Positions 1 through 8,787 of a DNA stretch of 64,000 nucleotides are shown here, piece by piece; the stretch's first letter is position 1, and every line of letters begins with the position of its first letter. A program made the position numbers and the translations under genes. This stretch comes from Novosphingobium sp. (lineage in GTDB: Bacteria > Pseudomonadota > Alphaproteobacteria > Sphingomonadales > Sphingomonadaceae): NCBI RefSeq assembly GCF_027489515.1, contig NZ_JAIXZS010000058.1, forward strand, positions 1 through 64,000, written 5' to 3'. The notes below the pieces were generated by a model. The model made no database searches. It saw nothing but the letters and a program-made list of their open reading frames with translations, and was not told the origin of the DNA.

Positions 1-39
1 AACCCGAACCCGAAGATCAGCCGAATGTGCTTTGCCCAT
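1..39 (-). CDS. IS630-family transposase, 5' end only
   Basis: The first 13 codons run off the left edge of the window. The visible protein starts MGKAHSADLRVRV, which resembles the N-terminus of IS630-type transposases, where a short MGKA-S-DLR motif precedes the helix-turn-helix. A strong Shine-Dalgarno sequence (GGAGGTGGATC) ends directly at the ATG, so the start is well supported. The DDE catalytic domain lies outside the window, so activity cannot be judged. The family call rests on the N-terminal motif plus the terminal-repeat-like DNA upstream of it. Confidence 0.6.
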   Translation of the reverse strand, partial: MGKAHSADLRVRV

Positions 40-118
40 GATCCACCTCCAATGAGGGTGAATCACAAATCACAAACAATGGGAATCCCACGATTCAGAT
101 TTTCCGCAGGACGCTCTA
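1..118 (-). mobile_element. Right end of an IS630-like insertion sequence (partial)
   Basis: About 75 bp separate the transposase start (39) from a TA dinucleotide at 117-118. Read on the minus strand the stretch begins TAGAGCGTCCTGCGG and contains the inverted repeat GAATC-N4-GATTC (83-87/92-96) and a tandem AATCACA (61-74). IS630 elements insert at TA and duplicate it, and a short leader between terminal repeat and transposase is usual. The exact border is inferred; the other end is outside the window. Confidence 0.5.
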
Positions 119-1579
119 GTTCTGCGCCTTCGTCAGATCCGAATCGGTCGCGGGCTTGACGATGAACTTGGTGCCCGGCTTCGGAGCCGGTGGCATCGGC
201 GTTCCCGGGATCGGCGTGATCTCCGCGGCGGGTTTCGCACCCGGCGCGGTCACCCGCCAGATCACCCCGCCGGTATCATCGCTCACCAGCAGCGCGCCAT
301 CCTTGGCAAAGGCGACCCAGGTCGGCCGACCATGCGTGTTGTTGTCCTTGGTGAGGAACCCGCTCAGCACCGGCACCGGGGGCCTCGGCAACGCATTGCC
401 GTTGTTGTCGAACGCCACGAAGACCACGTCATAGCCTGAAAGCGGCTTGCGATTCCACGACCCGTGCCGCGCGACAAAGGCGCCGCTGGCGAAACGCTCG
501 CCCATCAGATTGCCCCCGCGCGCGAAAGCCAGACCAAGCGGCGCGACATGCGAGCCAAGGCCATACTCCGGCTTGCGCACATAGGAGAACATGTCGCGCG
601 GCATCGGATCGGTCACGCGCCAGTCGATGTTCTTCTTCCAGTAGACCCACGGCCAGCCGTATTGTGCGCCCAGCGGTACGTTGGTGAGGTAATCCGGCAC
701 GAGGTCCGAGCCCAGCATGTCGCGCTCGTTCACCGTCGTCCACAGCTCGCCGCTGCGCGGATTCCAGTCGAGGCCGTTGGGATTGCGCAAGCCCTCGGCG
801 TAAGTGCGCGAGCTCTTGCGGTCGAAATCATACTCATAGATCGCGGCGCGGCCCTTTTCCTTGTCGAGGCCGTTCTCCGCGATGTTCGAGGCCGAGCCGA
901 CGGTGACATAGAGCAGCTTGCCATCCGGGCTCAGCACCAGATTGCGCGCCCAGTGGTTGCCGCCGCCGGGCAGATCCATCAGCTTTTCCGGCTTGCCCTC
1001 GAGCGTGGTCTGGCCCGGCGTGAAGGGCCACGAAACCACCGCATCGTGGTTGCCGACATAGAGCCGACCTTCGCGCACCACCATGCCGAAGGGGGAACTC
1101 AGCCCGGGATTGCTCATCACGAAGCGCTGGTCAGCCGTGCCGTCGCCATTGCTGTCGCGCAGCACCACGATCTTGTTGGGCGAAGCCTCGCCCGCACCCG
1201 CGGCCGAAAACAGATAGCCCATCACAAGGCCGGTGATGCCGCCCGGGCCGCGCTGCGGCGGGCCGTTGGTTTCGGCTGCGAGCACATCGCCATTGGGCAG
1301 CACGGTGAGGGTGCGCGGGTGATCGAGCTTGTCGGCAAAGCGGGTCACGACCAGCCCTTCCGCAGCCACCGGTGTCTCGCCCGCCGCCCAGCCGACGGGC
1401 TTGGCGATGCCGATCGTGGGAAACCATTGCGGCGCGGCTTCGGCCAGCTCGGGCTTCGGCCCGGTGGTCTTCTCCAGCGCGAGCTGCGCGGTATCGCCAC
1501 GCAGCAGCCAGAAGGCGCCGAGGCCAAGGATGACAAGGACGATGATGAGCCCGGTCAGGGCCTTGCGAATGGTCAACAT
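116..1579 (-). CDS. Membrane-anchored PQQ-dependent sugar (sorbosone-type) dehydrogenase
   Basis: This 487-residue protein belongs to the glucose/sorbosone dehydrogenase beta-propeller family, periplasmic enzymes that oxidise aldoses or similar substrates with pyrroloquinoline quinone. An N-terminal membrane segment at about residues 9-25 (GLIIVLVILGLGAFWLL) acts as anchor or uncleaved signal. The propeller core is visible in the GLRNPNGLDWNP and NERDMLGSDLVPDYLT stretches, with GWPWVYW after them. The start at 1579 is chosen over an upstream ATG because AGGGAAC lies just before it and the hydrophobic segment follows directly. The substrate cannot be read from sequence. The TAG stop coincides with the inferred border of the IS630-like element, so the C-terminus may have been altered by insertion. 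Confidence 0.8.
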   Translation of the reverse strand: MLTIRKALTGLIIVLVILGLGAFWLLRGDTAQLALEKTTGPKPELAEAAPQWFPTIGIAKPVGWAAGETPVAAEGLVVTRFADKLDHPRTLTVLPNGDVLAAETNGPPQRGPGGITGLVMGYLFSAAGAGEASPNKIVVLRDSNGDGTADQRFVMSNPGLSSPFGMVVREGRLYVGNHDAVVSWPFTPGQTTLEGKPEKLMDLPGGGNHWARNLVLSPDGKLLYVTVGSASNIAENGLDKEKGRAAIYEYDFDRKSSRTYAEGLRNPNGLDWNPRSGELWTTVNERDMLGSDLVPDYLTNVPLGAQYGWPWVYWKKNIDWRVTDPMPRDMFSYVRKPEYGLGSHVAPLGLAFARGGNLMGERFASGAFVARHGSWNRKPLSGYDVVFVAFDNNGNALPRPPVPVLSGFLTKDNNTHGRPTWVAFAKDGALLVSDDTGGVIWRVTAPGAKPAAEITPIPGTPMPPAPKPGTKFIVKPATDSDLTKAQN

Positions 1580-1656
1580 GGTTCCCTGTCTAGAAGCCGC
1601 ACCGCAGTCCCGCAATGGTCCTCGCGGTACGCTCCGCAGCCTGCTAAGTTCCCGCC

Positions 1657-2139
1657 ATGTACGATTTTACCCCCACTCCCGGCCAGACCAAGCCCGCGCT
1701 CTATGCCGATCTGATCGATGCGGCACGCGCGATCACCCATGATGAGCCCGATGGGGTTGCCAACATGGCCAATTGCGCCGCGCTCCTTGGCCAGTTCCTG
1801 CCGGATCTCAACTGGGCAGGCTTCTACCGCATGGTCGGCGGCGAACTCGTGCTCGGCCCCTTCGTTGGCAAGCCCGCCTGCATCCGCATCGCGCTGGGTC
1901 AGGGCGTCTGCGGCACGGCTGCCGCCAGCGGGGAAACCCAGCTCGTGCCCGACGTTCATGCCTTTCCCGGCCATATCGCCTGCGATGCCGCCAGCCGGTC
2001 CGAACTGGTCGTGCCCGTTGTCCGCGAAGGCGCGGTGATCGCGGTCATCGATCTCGACAGCCCGCTTCCAGCCCGCTTTGACTCCGAGGACGCCGCCGGA
2101 ATCGAAACCCTCGCCAAGGTTCTCGCCGAGCGGATTTGA
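1657..2139 (+). CDS. msrC: Free methionine-(R)-sulfoxide reductase, GAF-domain type
   Basis: A single GAF domain fills this 160-residue protein, the normal length for fRMsr, which reduces free methionine-R-sulfoxide in the cytoplasm. Three cysteines of the family are present: C75 in GKPAC, C85 in GVCGTAA and C109 in HIACD. The last two correspond to the catalytic/resolving pair. The motif LNWAGFYR near residue 51 and the ending VIAVIDLDSP are also typical. The gene is divergent from the sugar dehydrogenase with about 77 bp between starts, and no strong Shine-Dalgarno sequence is seen. A general GAF signalling protein is the alternative, but the cysteine pattern argues against it. Confidence 0.87.
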   Translation: MYDFTPTPGQTKPALYADLIDAARAITHDEPDGVANMANCAALLGQFLPDLNWAGFYRMVGGELVLGPFVGKPACIRIALGQGVCGTAAASGETQLVPDVHAFPGHIACDAASRSELVVPVVREGAVIAVIDLDSPLPARFDSEDAAGIETLAKVLAERI

Positions 2140-2291
2140 TCTCTCGGGCACGCAGCGCCGCCAGCAGTGCCCCGTTTCGGTACAGGCACGCCACAAGCCT
2201 TGGTCGGCTGCGGCTTGCGATGCTAAACAGCGCGTTAAGACCGGAGTAGTGCGCGGCAGTCCCGCGTATCCGGCCCGTGCAGGGGATCACC

Positions 2292-3053
2292 ATGGCGAAA
2301 CGTATCCGTGCCCTTCTGATTGTCGGTGTTGCCGCTTCGCTCGCAGCGCCGGCGTATGCGCAGGACCAGGCGCCGCCGTCAGCGCCGCAGGGCGCGTGGG
2401 CCTCGGGCTATCCGGGCGCCTATCAAGGGACATGGCAGGGCACATGGCAGGGAACTTATGCACCGCCACCGGGCGGGGCGCCCGGTACCTATGCCCCTCC
2501 GCCGGGCAGCTATCCCCAGCCCGGCGTCTATCCGCCGCCCGAAGCCGATCCCCGCTACCGCGAAATGCTCGACAAGTGTCAGGGTGTCGAACGGCGCCAT
2601 AGCGGCACGACAGGCGCGGTCGTCGGCGGGTTGCTTGGCGGCGTGGTCGGCAATCGGATCGCGTCAGGCAACCGCGTCCTCGGCACCGTGGCCGGCGCTG
2701 CTGTCGGCGCAGCGGCGGGCAGTGCGATCGGCAAGTCGATCGACAAGAATCGCCAACGCGAGTGCGAGGAATTCTTCAGCAGCTATGCGCCGCAACAGCC
2801 CTATCCCGGCGTGTTTCCTTATGGTCCCCAAGGTGGCTATCCCGGGGGCTATCCGGCCTATGGCTACGCGCCCTACGGCTATGTCATGGTCCCGGTGATG
2901 ACCATGCAGAATGGCTGCTGCCAGAACCCCGCCCCCTGCACCGAAACCCGCACTACCACGGTCACCTATGTCCGCGAACGTGCGCGCAAGGTGGTCTACC
3001 GCCCGGTGCACACCAAGCGTGTCAAGGAAAAGCGGGTCTACGTCGGCAGCTGA
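2292..3053 (+). CDS. Exported glycine-zipper (2TM) protein
   Basis: A 253-residue protein with a cleavable signal (ALLIVGVAASLAAPAYAQ, cut after about residue 23). Then follow a Pro/Gly/Tyr-rich linker with repeated GTWQGTW and YAPPPG motifs, and a glycine zipper at about residues 108-145 (GGLLGGVVGNRIASG and GAAVGAAAGSAIG). The zipper suggests insertion in or close packing against the outer membrane, as in Rick_17kDa/SlyB-like proteins. A second low-complexity Tyr/Gly/Pro region precedes a basic C-terminus. The start is fixed by AGGGGAT at 2281-2287. Function is unknown. A strong hairpin terminator follows the gene. Confidence 0.75.
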   Translation: MAKRIRALLIVGVAASLAAPAYAQDQAPPSAPQGAWASGYPGAYQGTWQGTWQGTYAPPPGGAPGTYAPPPGSYPQPGVYPPPEADPRYREMLDKCQGVERRHSGTTGAVVGGLLGGVVGNRIASGNRVLGTVAGAAVGAAAGSAIGKSIDKNRQRECEEFFSSYAPQQPYPGVFPYGPQGGYPGGYPAYGYAPYGYVMVPVMTMQNGCCQNPAPCTETRTTTVTYVRERARKVVYRPVHTKRVKEKRVYVGS

Positions 3054-3082
3054 ACCAGCAGCGCCGGGAACAAGTCACACAG

Positions 3083-3113
3083 AAAACCCCGCCGGTCGCC
3101 CGGCGGGGTTTTT
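3083..3113. terminator. Bidirectional Rho-independent terminator
   Basis: A perfect 9-bp stem CCCCGCCGG (3087-3095) / CCGGCGGGG (3100-3108) with loop TCGC is followed by five T on the plus strand and preceded by four A. It can therefore end both the rightward glycine-zipper gene and the leftward acyl-CoA dehydrogenase transcript. Confidence 0.9.
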
Positions 3114-3194
3114 CGTTGGAGCCAGACTTACTCCGGATCTGGCTGAGGGTGGAGCGAGAATGGCTGGCTTCCGCAGCCCGCCCTGCGGCAAATC

Positions 3195-4349
3195 CTAGAG
3201 TTTACGGCCAATCAGTTCCTTCATGATCTCGTTCGTGCCGCCGAAAATGCGCGTCACGCGCGCACCGCGCCAGGCGCGGGCAATCGCGTATTCGTTCATG
3301 TAGCCGGCGCCGCCGTGGAGCTGGAGGCACTTGTCCATGATTTCCCACTGCAGTTCGGTATGCCACAGCTTGGCCGCCGCGCCTTCCTCGGCGGTCAGCT
3401 CGCGCTTGAGGTGGCGGGCCAGCGCCCAGTCGAGGTGCGCCCAACCCACCTGCAGCTTGGCCTTGAGGTCCGCCAGCGTGAAGCGGGTGTTCTGGAAATC
3501 GAGGATCGGCTTGCCGAACGCCTTGCGCTCACGCGTGAATTCCACGGTGTCGTCAAACGCCTTCTGCGCCGAAGCCTGTGCGCTCACCGCAATCGAAAGG
3601 CGCTCCTGCGGTAGCTCGCTCATCAGGTAGATGAAGCCCTTGCCCTCTTCCCCGAGGCAGTTGGTGATCGGCACGCGCACATCCTCGAAGAACAGCTCCG
3701 AGGTATCGGCTTCGTCCTGGCCGATCTTGTCGAGGTTGCGCCCGCGCTTGAAGCCTTCGCGGTCCGCCTCGACCAGCACGATCGAGACGCCCTTCCACGC
3801 CGGCTGGACCTCGGTGTCGGTCTTGCAGCACACGAGGATCAGGTCGGCGTTCTGGCCGTTGGTGATGTAGGTCTTGGACCCGTTGATGACGTAGTGGTTG
3901 CCGTCCTTCTTGGCGCTCGTGCGCATGCCCTGAAGGTCGGAACCGGTGCCCGGCTCGGTCATCGCGATGGCCGTGACCACCTCGCCCGAGACCATCTTGG
4001 GCAGCCACTTGCGCTTCTGCTCTTCCGAGCCATACGAAACGAGGTAGTTCACCACGATGTCGGATTGCAGCGAGAAACCCGTGGCGACACGGCCGTAATA
4101 GGCGCTCTCTTCATCGACGATGGCGTTGTATCCGAAGTCGAGGCCGAGGCCGCCGTATTCCTCGGGTACGGTCGGGCACAGCATGCCGAGTTCGCCCGCC
4201 TTGGGCCAGATCGACTTGGGCACGATGCCCGCCTCAGCCCACTCGTTGGCGTGCGGCGCAATTTCGGTTTCGAGGTAGCGCCGCACCGTCTGGCGGAACG
4301 CCTCGTGGTCGGGCGTATAGGCGGAGCGGGGAATCAGATCGAGCGACAT
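3195..4349 (-). CDS. Acyl-CoA dehydrogenase, long-chain type
   Basis: A 384-residue FAD enzyme that introduces the alpha-beta double bond in acyl-CoA thioesters (fatty-acid oxidation). It has the helical N-domain, the AMTEPGTGSDLQG loop that contacts FAD and substrate, and the C-terminal helical domain ending in GGTNEIMKELIGR. That ending is the signature of the long-chain/isovaleryl-type branch, where the catalytic Glu is not in the final loop. The start at 4349 is supported by GGAGAGCC upstream; an upstream ATG would add 16 unconserved residues. It stands alone between converging genes and parB. Chain-length specificity is inference. Confidence 0.88.
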   Translation of the reverse strand: MSLDLIPRSAYTPDHEAFRQTVRRYLETEIAPHANEWAEAGIVPKSIWPKAGELGMLCPTVPEEYGGLGLDFGYNAIVDEESAYYGRVATGFSLQSDIVVNYLVSYGSEEQKRKWLPKMVSGEVVTAIAMTEPGTGSDLQGMRTSAKKDGNHYVINGSKTYITNGQNADLILVCCKTDTEVQPAWKGVSIVLVEADREGFKRGRNLDKIGQDEADTSELFFEDVRVPITNCLGEEGKGFIYLMSELPQERLSIAVSAQASAQKAFDDTVEFTRERKAFGKPILDFQNTRFTLADLKAKLQVGWAHLDWALARHLKRELTAEEGAAAKLWHTELQWEIMDKCLQLHGGAGYMNEYAIARAWRGARVTRIFGGTNEIMKELIGRKL

Positions 4350-4467
4350 GGCAGGCTCTCCGGTTTCGGGTCTCTTATTGCTCTGAAAGATAGGCAAACC
4401 CGTCCGCTCCGGTCAATCGAAATTAATCGACCGGTTAACTAGTCCTTGAGGGCAGGCTATGCGGCCT

Positions 4468-5427
4468 TCAGATCGCCCCGCCCGTCAGCCGCTGGCAGAT
4501 CAGGTCGAGCTGATCGAGCGTCTTGTAGCGGATCGTCACCGAACCCGTCCTCGGGTCGGCATCGGCCTGAATCGTCACCTTGAGCCCGAGGAACTCCTCG
4601 AGATGCGCTTGCACCGCCGCAATGTCGGCAGAGCTTGCCGGATCGCGCCCTGCCCGTGCCCGCCGCGGCGCCGCATCCGGGCGCATCGCACGCTTGGCCA
4701 GCCGCTCCACATCGCGCACCGAATGACCCTTGGCGACTGTCTCGCGCGCCAGGGGAACCGGATCGGGCAGCACCGCCAGCGCGCGCGCATGCCCCATCGA
4801 TAGCTGCGCGCGCTCGACCATGTCGAGCACTTCGCCCGGCAGCACCAGCAGCCGCATCAGATTCGCGACATGGCTGCGCGACTTGTCGACGAACGTGGCA
4901 ATCTCCTGCTGCGTCAGCCCGTCCTGCTCGGAAAGCCGCTGATAGGCACGCGCTTCCTCGATCGGGTTGAGGTCCTCGCGCTGGAGGTTCTCGATCAGCG
5001 CCAGCGCGGTGACTTCGCGGTCATCCAGCTGACGGACGATCGCCGGAATCTCGTGCACGCGTGCGCGCTGCGCCGCGCGCCAGCGCCGCTCGCCGGCAAC
5101 CAGCTGATAGCGCCCGCCACCCATGGGCCGCACCACGACCGGCTGGATCACCCCGCGCGCCGCGATCGAGCGCGCCAGCTCTTCCAGCGCATCCTCGTCG
5201 AAGTGCCGCCGCGGCTGCTCCGGATGCGGCTCGATCGAGGCCACCGAGAGCGAAGCCAGCCCGCTGACCACCTGCTCACCCGGCGCCGAGACCGAAATCC
5301 GCGAAACCGCTTCCTCGCGCCGCGTCTCACCCAGCAGCGCGCCCAGCCCCCGGCCCAGCGCAGGCCGCTTGGCTGCCTTGACGCCAAGGTTCCCAGCCGC
5401 GCCGGTGCCTTCCGCTTCCCCGCTCAT
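4468..5427 (-). CDS. parB: Chromosome-partitioning protein ParB
   Basis: ParB binds parS, clamps DNA as a CTP-dependent sliding ring and stimulates ParA. The 319-residue protein shows the N-terminal ParA-interacting segment GRGLGALLGE (25-34), the ParB/Srx CTPase fold with GERRWRA (112-118) and ENLQRE, a central helix-turn-helix (LTQQEIATFVDKSRSHVANLMRLL region) and a C-terminal dimerisation domain. The start overlaps the parA stop by 4 nt (ATGA), and GGAGGAAAG lies just upstream, so the longer upstream extension is rejected. Last gene of the mnmE-mnmG-rsmG-parA-parB chain, about 10 kb from the putative origin. Confidence 0.97.
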   Translation of the reverse strand: MSGEAEGTGAAGNLGVKAAKRPALGRGLGALLGETRREEAVSRISVSAPGEQVVSGLASLSVASIEPHPEQPRRHFDEDALEELARSIAARGVIQPVVVRPMGGGRYQLVAGERRWRAAQRARVHEIPAIVRQLDDREVTALALIENLQREDLNPIEEARAYQRLSEQDGLTQQEIATFVDKSRSHVANLMRLLVLPGEVLDMVERAQLSMGHARALAVLPDPVPLARETVAKGHSVRDVERLAKRAMRPDAAPRRARAGRDPASSADIAAVQAHLEEFLGLKVTIQADADPRTGSVTIRYKTLDQLDLICQRLTGGAI

Positions 5428-6200
5428 GCTGCTTTCCTCCGCTCCGGCAGGCGACCGATCAACTCGCGCGCCAGCTTCATGTAGGCCTGCGATCCGGCGC
5501 AGGCGTGATCGTAGATCAGCGCCGGAAGCCCATGGCTCGGCGCTTCGGAAAGCCGGACATTGCGCGGGATCACCGATTCGAACACCAGACCATGCAGGCA
5601 CGAGCGCACGTCGTCCGCCACCTGGTCAGTCAACCGATTGCGCCGGTCATACATGGTCAGCACGATGCCCAGGATGCCGAGATCAGGGTTGAAGCGGTCC
5701 TGCACCCGCTCGACAGTCTGCAGCAGCTGGCTCAGTCCCTCCAGCGCGAAGAACTCGCACTGTAGCGGCACCAGCAGCGAATTGGCCGCCGTCATCGCAT
5801 TGAGCGTGAGCAGGCCCAGCGAGGGCGGGCAATCGATCAGGCATATCTCATGTCCGGCATCCTCGGCCAGAGCCGCGCGCAGCTTACCGGTGCGGTCGGT
5901 TGCACTGACGAGCTCCACCTCGGCGCCCGACAGGTCCACGGTTGCCGGGATCAGATCCAGCCCCGGAATCCGCGTCGGGATCATGCACGAAGCCACGCTC
6001 GCCTGTTCGATCAGCAGATCATACGACGAGCGCTCACGCTCCGCCGCTGATACGCCGATCCCGGTCGAGGCATTGCCCTGTGGATCGAGATCGATCAGCA
6101 GCACCTTCCATCCGGTCGCGGCCAGCGCCGTGGCAATGTTGATCGCTGTGGTGGTCTTGCCCACCCCGCCCTTCTGGTTCGCGACGGCTATCGTGATCAT
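5424..6200 (-). CDS. parA: Chromosome-partitioning ATPase ParA
   Basis: A Walker-type ATPase of 258 residues that binds DNA nonspecifically and forms the gradient moving ParB-parS complexes. The deviant Walker A KGGVGKTT sits at residues 10-17, and the Walker A' DLDPQGNAS and Walker B LIDCPPSLGLLT motifs follow. The start [12 protein letters not shown] is chosen because this is the conserved N-terminus and it overlaps the rsmG stop by 4 nt; the longer upstream ORF is rejected. Translationally coupled to rsmG and parB. Confidence 0.97.
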   Translation of the reverse strand: MITIAVANQKGGVGKTTTAINIATALAATGWKVLLIDLDPQGNASTGIGVSAAERERSSYDLLIEQASVASCMIPTRIPGLDLIPATVDLSGAEVELVSATDRTGKLRAALAEDAGHEICLIDCPPSLGLLTLNAMTAANSLLVPLQCEFFALEGLSQLLQTVERVQDRFNPDLGILGIVLTMYDRRNRLTDQVADDVRSCLHGLVFESVIPRNVRLSEAPSHGLPALIYDHACAGSQAYMKLARELIGRLPERRKAA

Positions 6201-6862
6201 CGACCTGAACCTCGCTTGCGTGATGCGTTCCTGCCCGTTCGCCCGTGCAGATGGCCAAGGATGATGCCGGCCGATGAATCGGTCAACGACTGTTCCACGT
6301 GAAACACGCGATTCCAATCGGCACCAAGCGTTTCCAGCTCATGCTGCGCCTTGGCCCCTTTCGGCAACAGCCACAAAGTTTCCGGTGTGGAAAAGCGCGC
6401 TGCCATGTCCAGCAACCGATCCAACGGCGCAAACGCCCGCGCGGAGATCACGGCCCACGTCCGGTCTGCCAGATCCTCGACGCGCGAGAGCACGACTTCG
6501 ACATTGGCCAAGCCCATCTCCGCAGCCGCACGCTCGAGCCACTCGGTCCGCAACCGCCGCGAATCCACCAGCGTCACCATCCGCTCCGGCTGTAGCGCTG
6601 CGATCACCAGGCCGGGAAAGCCTGCCCCGCTCCCCAGATCGAGCCAGGGACCGGCCGGCACTATTGCACGTGAAACATGAAGCAACTGAGCGCTATCGAG
6701 AATGTGCCGTTGCCAGACCGATTCGAGCGATGGCCGCGAAACAAGGTTCTGGCGGACATTCTCCGCCCGCAAAGCAGAAACCAGCGTCTCCAGCCGCGCC
6801 ATCGCATCACCATGCCGCTCCGCCAGCCAACGCTGCGCCTCGGTCTCCGCCGACATGCTCAT
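6197..6862 (-). CDS. rsmG: 16S rRNA (guanine-527-N7) methyltransferase RsmG
   Basis: A 221-residue SAM-dependent methyltransferase (GidB) that modifies G527 of 16S rRNA; loss in other bacteria gives streptomycin resistance. The SAM motif [12 protein letters not shown] is at residues 74-84, preceded by [19 protein letters not shown], the family N-terminal signature. Start and stop each overlap the neighbouring gene by 4 nt. The coding sequence contains a perfect parS near its 3' end (6291-6306) and a degenerate one further upstream (6662-6677), so some codons are probably constrained by ParB binding. Confidence 0.96.
   Translation of the reverse strand: MSMSAETEAQRWLAERHGDAMARLETLVSALRAENVRQNLVSRPSLESVWQRHILDSAQLLHVSRAIVPAGPWLDLGSGAGFPGLVIAALQPERMVTLVDSRRLRTEWLERAAAEMGLANVEVVLSRVEDLADRTWAVISARAFAPLDRLLDMAARFSTPETLWLLPKGAKAQHELETLGADWNRVFHVEQSLTDSSAGIILGHLHGRTGRNASRKRGSGR
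6291..6306. promoter_or_regulatory. parS site, perfect
   Basis: TGTTCCACGTGAAACA matches the conserved bacterial parS 16-mer at every base. It lies inside the 3' part of rsmG, about 90 bp upstream of parA, and about 9.5 kb from the putative origin. ParB should nucleate here; autoregulation of parAB is possible given the distance to parA. Confidence 0.93.
6662..6677. promoter_or_regulatory. Degenerate parS-like site
   Basis: TATTGCACGTGAAACA differs from parS at two of 16 positions but keeps the right half-site and the CACGTG core. It lies within rsmG, 371 bp from the perfect site. It may be a weak ParB site or a decayed one. Confidence 0.5.
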
Positions 6863-8706
6863 GCCGCCACGCGGCGCCGCGCCGCCACCAACAGGGTGGC
6901 CAGAGCGGCCGGAGTAATCCCGGGCACGCGCCCTGCCGCCGCCAGCGTGTCAGGCCGCGCCTGCTCAAGCCGCTCAACCATCTCGCGCGAAAGTCCTGGT
7001 ACCTCGCCATAGGGAAAGTGATCACCCAGCGGCACGCCATCGCTGGCCCGAAGCTGCCTCAGCTCCGCCTCCTGCCGCACGAGATAAGGCGCATAAGCGG
7101 CGTCCTCCGTCATCTCCTCGCCGAGATCGGCATCCGGCATGGTATCACCCAACCACGACGCCAAAGCCTCCATCGTCACTTCCGGAAACCGAAGCCACTC
7201 GGACAGCGACCGCCGCACCCCATCGCCGCGCACCATGACGCCACGCGCGTTGAGCTCGCTCGGCAGAACGGCCTGCTCCAACTTCGCCGCGAGCAGCCTT
7301 CGGTGCTCCTCGCGTGACGCAAACCACGCCGCACGCTCGGGGCCGATGCAACCGGCAGCGATCCCCAGCGGCGTCAACCGCGTGCCGGCGTTGTTTGCCC
7401 GCAGCCGCAGTCGGTACTCCGCTCGCGCGGTCAGCATCCGGTAAGGCTCCGAGACCCCGTGCAGCGTGAGGTCGTCGATCATGACCGCCATGTAGCTCGA
7501 AGCCCGATCGAGCGCGGGTGCACCTCGCCCCAGCACCGCCGCGGCTGCATGCATCCCGGCAACCAGTCCCTGTGCCGCTGCTTCCTCATACCCCGTCGTG
7601 CCATTGATCTGCCCGGCGCAATAAAGCCCCGGCATTGCCCGCAGTTCCAGACTGCGCCGCAGCGCGCGCGGATCAATGTGGTCATACTCGACCGCGTAAC
7701 CGGGCGCGAGAATCTCGACCGCTTCCAGCCCATCCATTGAACGCATCATCGCGACCTGCACATCGGTCGGCAATGATGTCGAGACGCCATTGGGGTAGAT
7801 CACATGGGTGTCGAGGCCCTCGGGTTCGAGGAAAACCTGATGGCCATCGCGATCCCCGAAGCGGTGGATCTTGTCCTCGATCGAGGGACAGTAGCGCGGA
7901 CCCTGCGCGTCGATCGCACCGCTGAACAAGGGCGACCGATCGAGCCCGGCGCGAATGGCGTCATGGGTTCGTGCGTTGGTTCGGGCAATTGCGCAGAACA
8001 CCTGCGGCTGCTGGCGCACCCCGGTCAGCGGCGACATCGTCCAATGCTCGGCATCGCTTGGCTGCACCGGCAGTCGCGACCAGTCGATGGTGCGGCCATC
8101 GAGCCGTGGCGGCGTCCCCGTCTTGAGGCGTGCCATCGGCAGCCCTGCCCCGCGCAGTTGCTGCGCAAGGCGGTGCGCTGCCTGCTCGCCAATGCGGCCA
8201 CCTTCCATCCGCTCCTCGCCGCGGAACAGGCGTCCGCCAAGGAACGTACCGGTACAAAGCACCACCGCTTGCGCTACCAGCGCCGTGCCATCTGCCATAT
8301 CCACGCCGCACACTGCCCCGCCTGCAAGGCGCAGCGCTGCGGCCTCGCCCGCCACAACCGTCAGCCCATCCTGCGCAGCCACCATGCGTTGGATCGCGGC
8401 ACGAAACAGCTGGCGGTCGGCCTGCACCCTCGGGCCCTGCACCGCAGAACCCTTGCTTCGATTGAGCATCCGGTAATGAATTGCGGCCTCGTCTGCCGCA
8501 CGGCCGATCAGTCCGTCGAAGGCATCAACCTCACGCACGAGATGACCCTTGCCCAGTCCGCCAATCGCGGGATTGCACGACATTGCCCCGATCGCGGCCG
8601 GATCGAAACTCACCAGGGCCGTGCGCGCACCCATGCGCGCGGCGACTGCCGCCGCCTCGACGCCGGCGTGACCGCCGCCGACCACGATGATGTCGAACTG
8701 CTGCAT
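6859..8706 (-). CDS. mnmG: tRNA uridine-5-carboxymethylaminomethyl modification enzyme MnmG (GidA)
   Basis: An FAD protein of 615 residues that acts with MnmE to install cmnm5 at the wobble uridine U34 of tRNAs. The dinucleotide motif [12 protein letters not shown] is at residues 8-19; the family signatures [11 protein letters not shown] and [13 protein letters not shown] are present. The start at 8706 is placed at the conserved [12 protein letters not shown]; the ribosome-binding site is poor. The stop overlaps rsmG by 4 nt. A parS and a hexamer repeat separate it from mnmE. Confidence 0.97.
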   Translation of the reverse strand: MQQFDIIVVGGGHAGVEAAAVAARMGARTALVSFDPAAIGAMSCNPAIGGLGKGHLVREVDAFDGLIGRAADEAAIHYRMLNRSKGSAVQGPRVQADRQLFRAAIQRMVAAQDGLTVVAGEAAALRLAGGAVCGVDMADGTALVAQAVVLCTGTFLGGRLFRGEERMEGGRIGEQAAHRLAQQLRGAGLPMARLKTGTPPRLDGRTIDWSRLPVQPSDAEHWTMSPLTGVRQQPQVFCAIARTNARTHDAIRAGLDRSPLFSGAIDAQGPRYCPSIEDKIHRFGDRDGHQVFLEPEGLDTHVIYPNGVSTSLPTDVQVAMMRSMDGLEAVEILAPGYAVEYDHIDPRALRRSLELRAMPGLYCAGQINGTTGYEEAAAQGLVAGMHAAAAVLGRGAPALDRASSYMAVMIDDLTLHGVSEPYRMLTARAEYRLRLRANNAGTRLTPLGIAAGCIGPERAAWFASREEHRRLLAAKLEQAVLPSELNARGVMVRGDGVRRSLSEWLRFPEVTMEALASWLGDTMPDADLGEEMTEDAAYAPYLVRQEAELRQLRASDGVPLGDHFPYGEVPGLSREMVERLEQARPDTLAAAGRVPGITPAALATLLVAARRRVAA

Positions 8707-8750
8707 GGCGCCCGCGATATGCGATTCGCGCGGCCGCGTCAAAGTCACCA

Positions 8751-8787
8751 GGCCAAGGCCAAGGTCAGTGTTAGTGTCAGCGTCAGT
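8751..8787. repeat. Hexanucleotide repeat array abutting parS
   Basis: Two GGCCAA units (8751-8762) are followed by four GTCAGT-like hexamers (GTCAGT, GTTAGT, GTCAGC, GTCAGT; 8764-8787) that run into the parS at 8787. The array occupies most of the mnmE-mnmG gap. Short tandem units like this can change in copy number by slippage. Confidence 0.7.

Noticed and set aside
464..1714. A 416-codon frame opposite the sugar dehydrogenase
   Set aside because: His/Arg/Ala-rich composition typical of a shadow frame; it also runs into the fRMsr gene.
4423..4438. TTAA-N8-TTAA as a CtrA site upstream of the acyl-CoA dehydrogenase
   Set aside because: The spacer is 8 nt, while CtrA needs 7; a chance or TetR-like palindrome is as likely.
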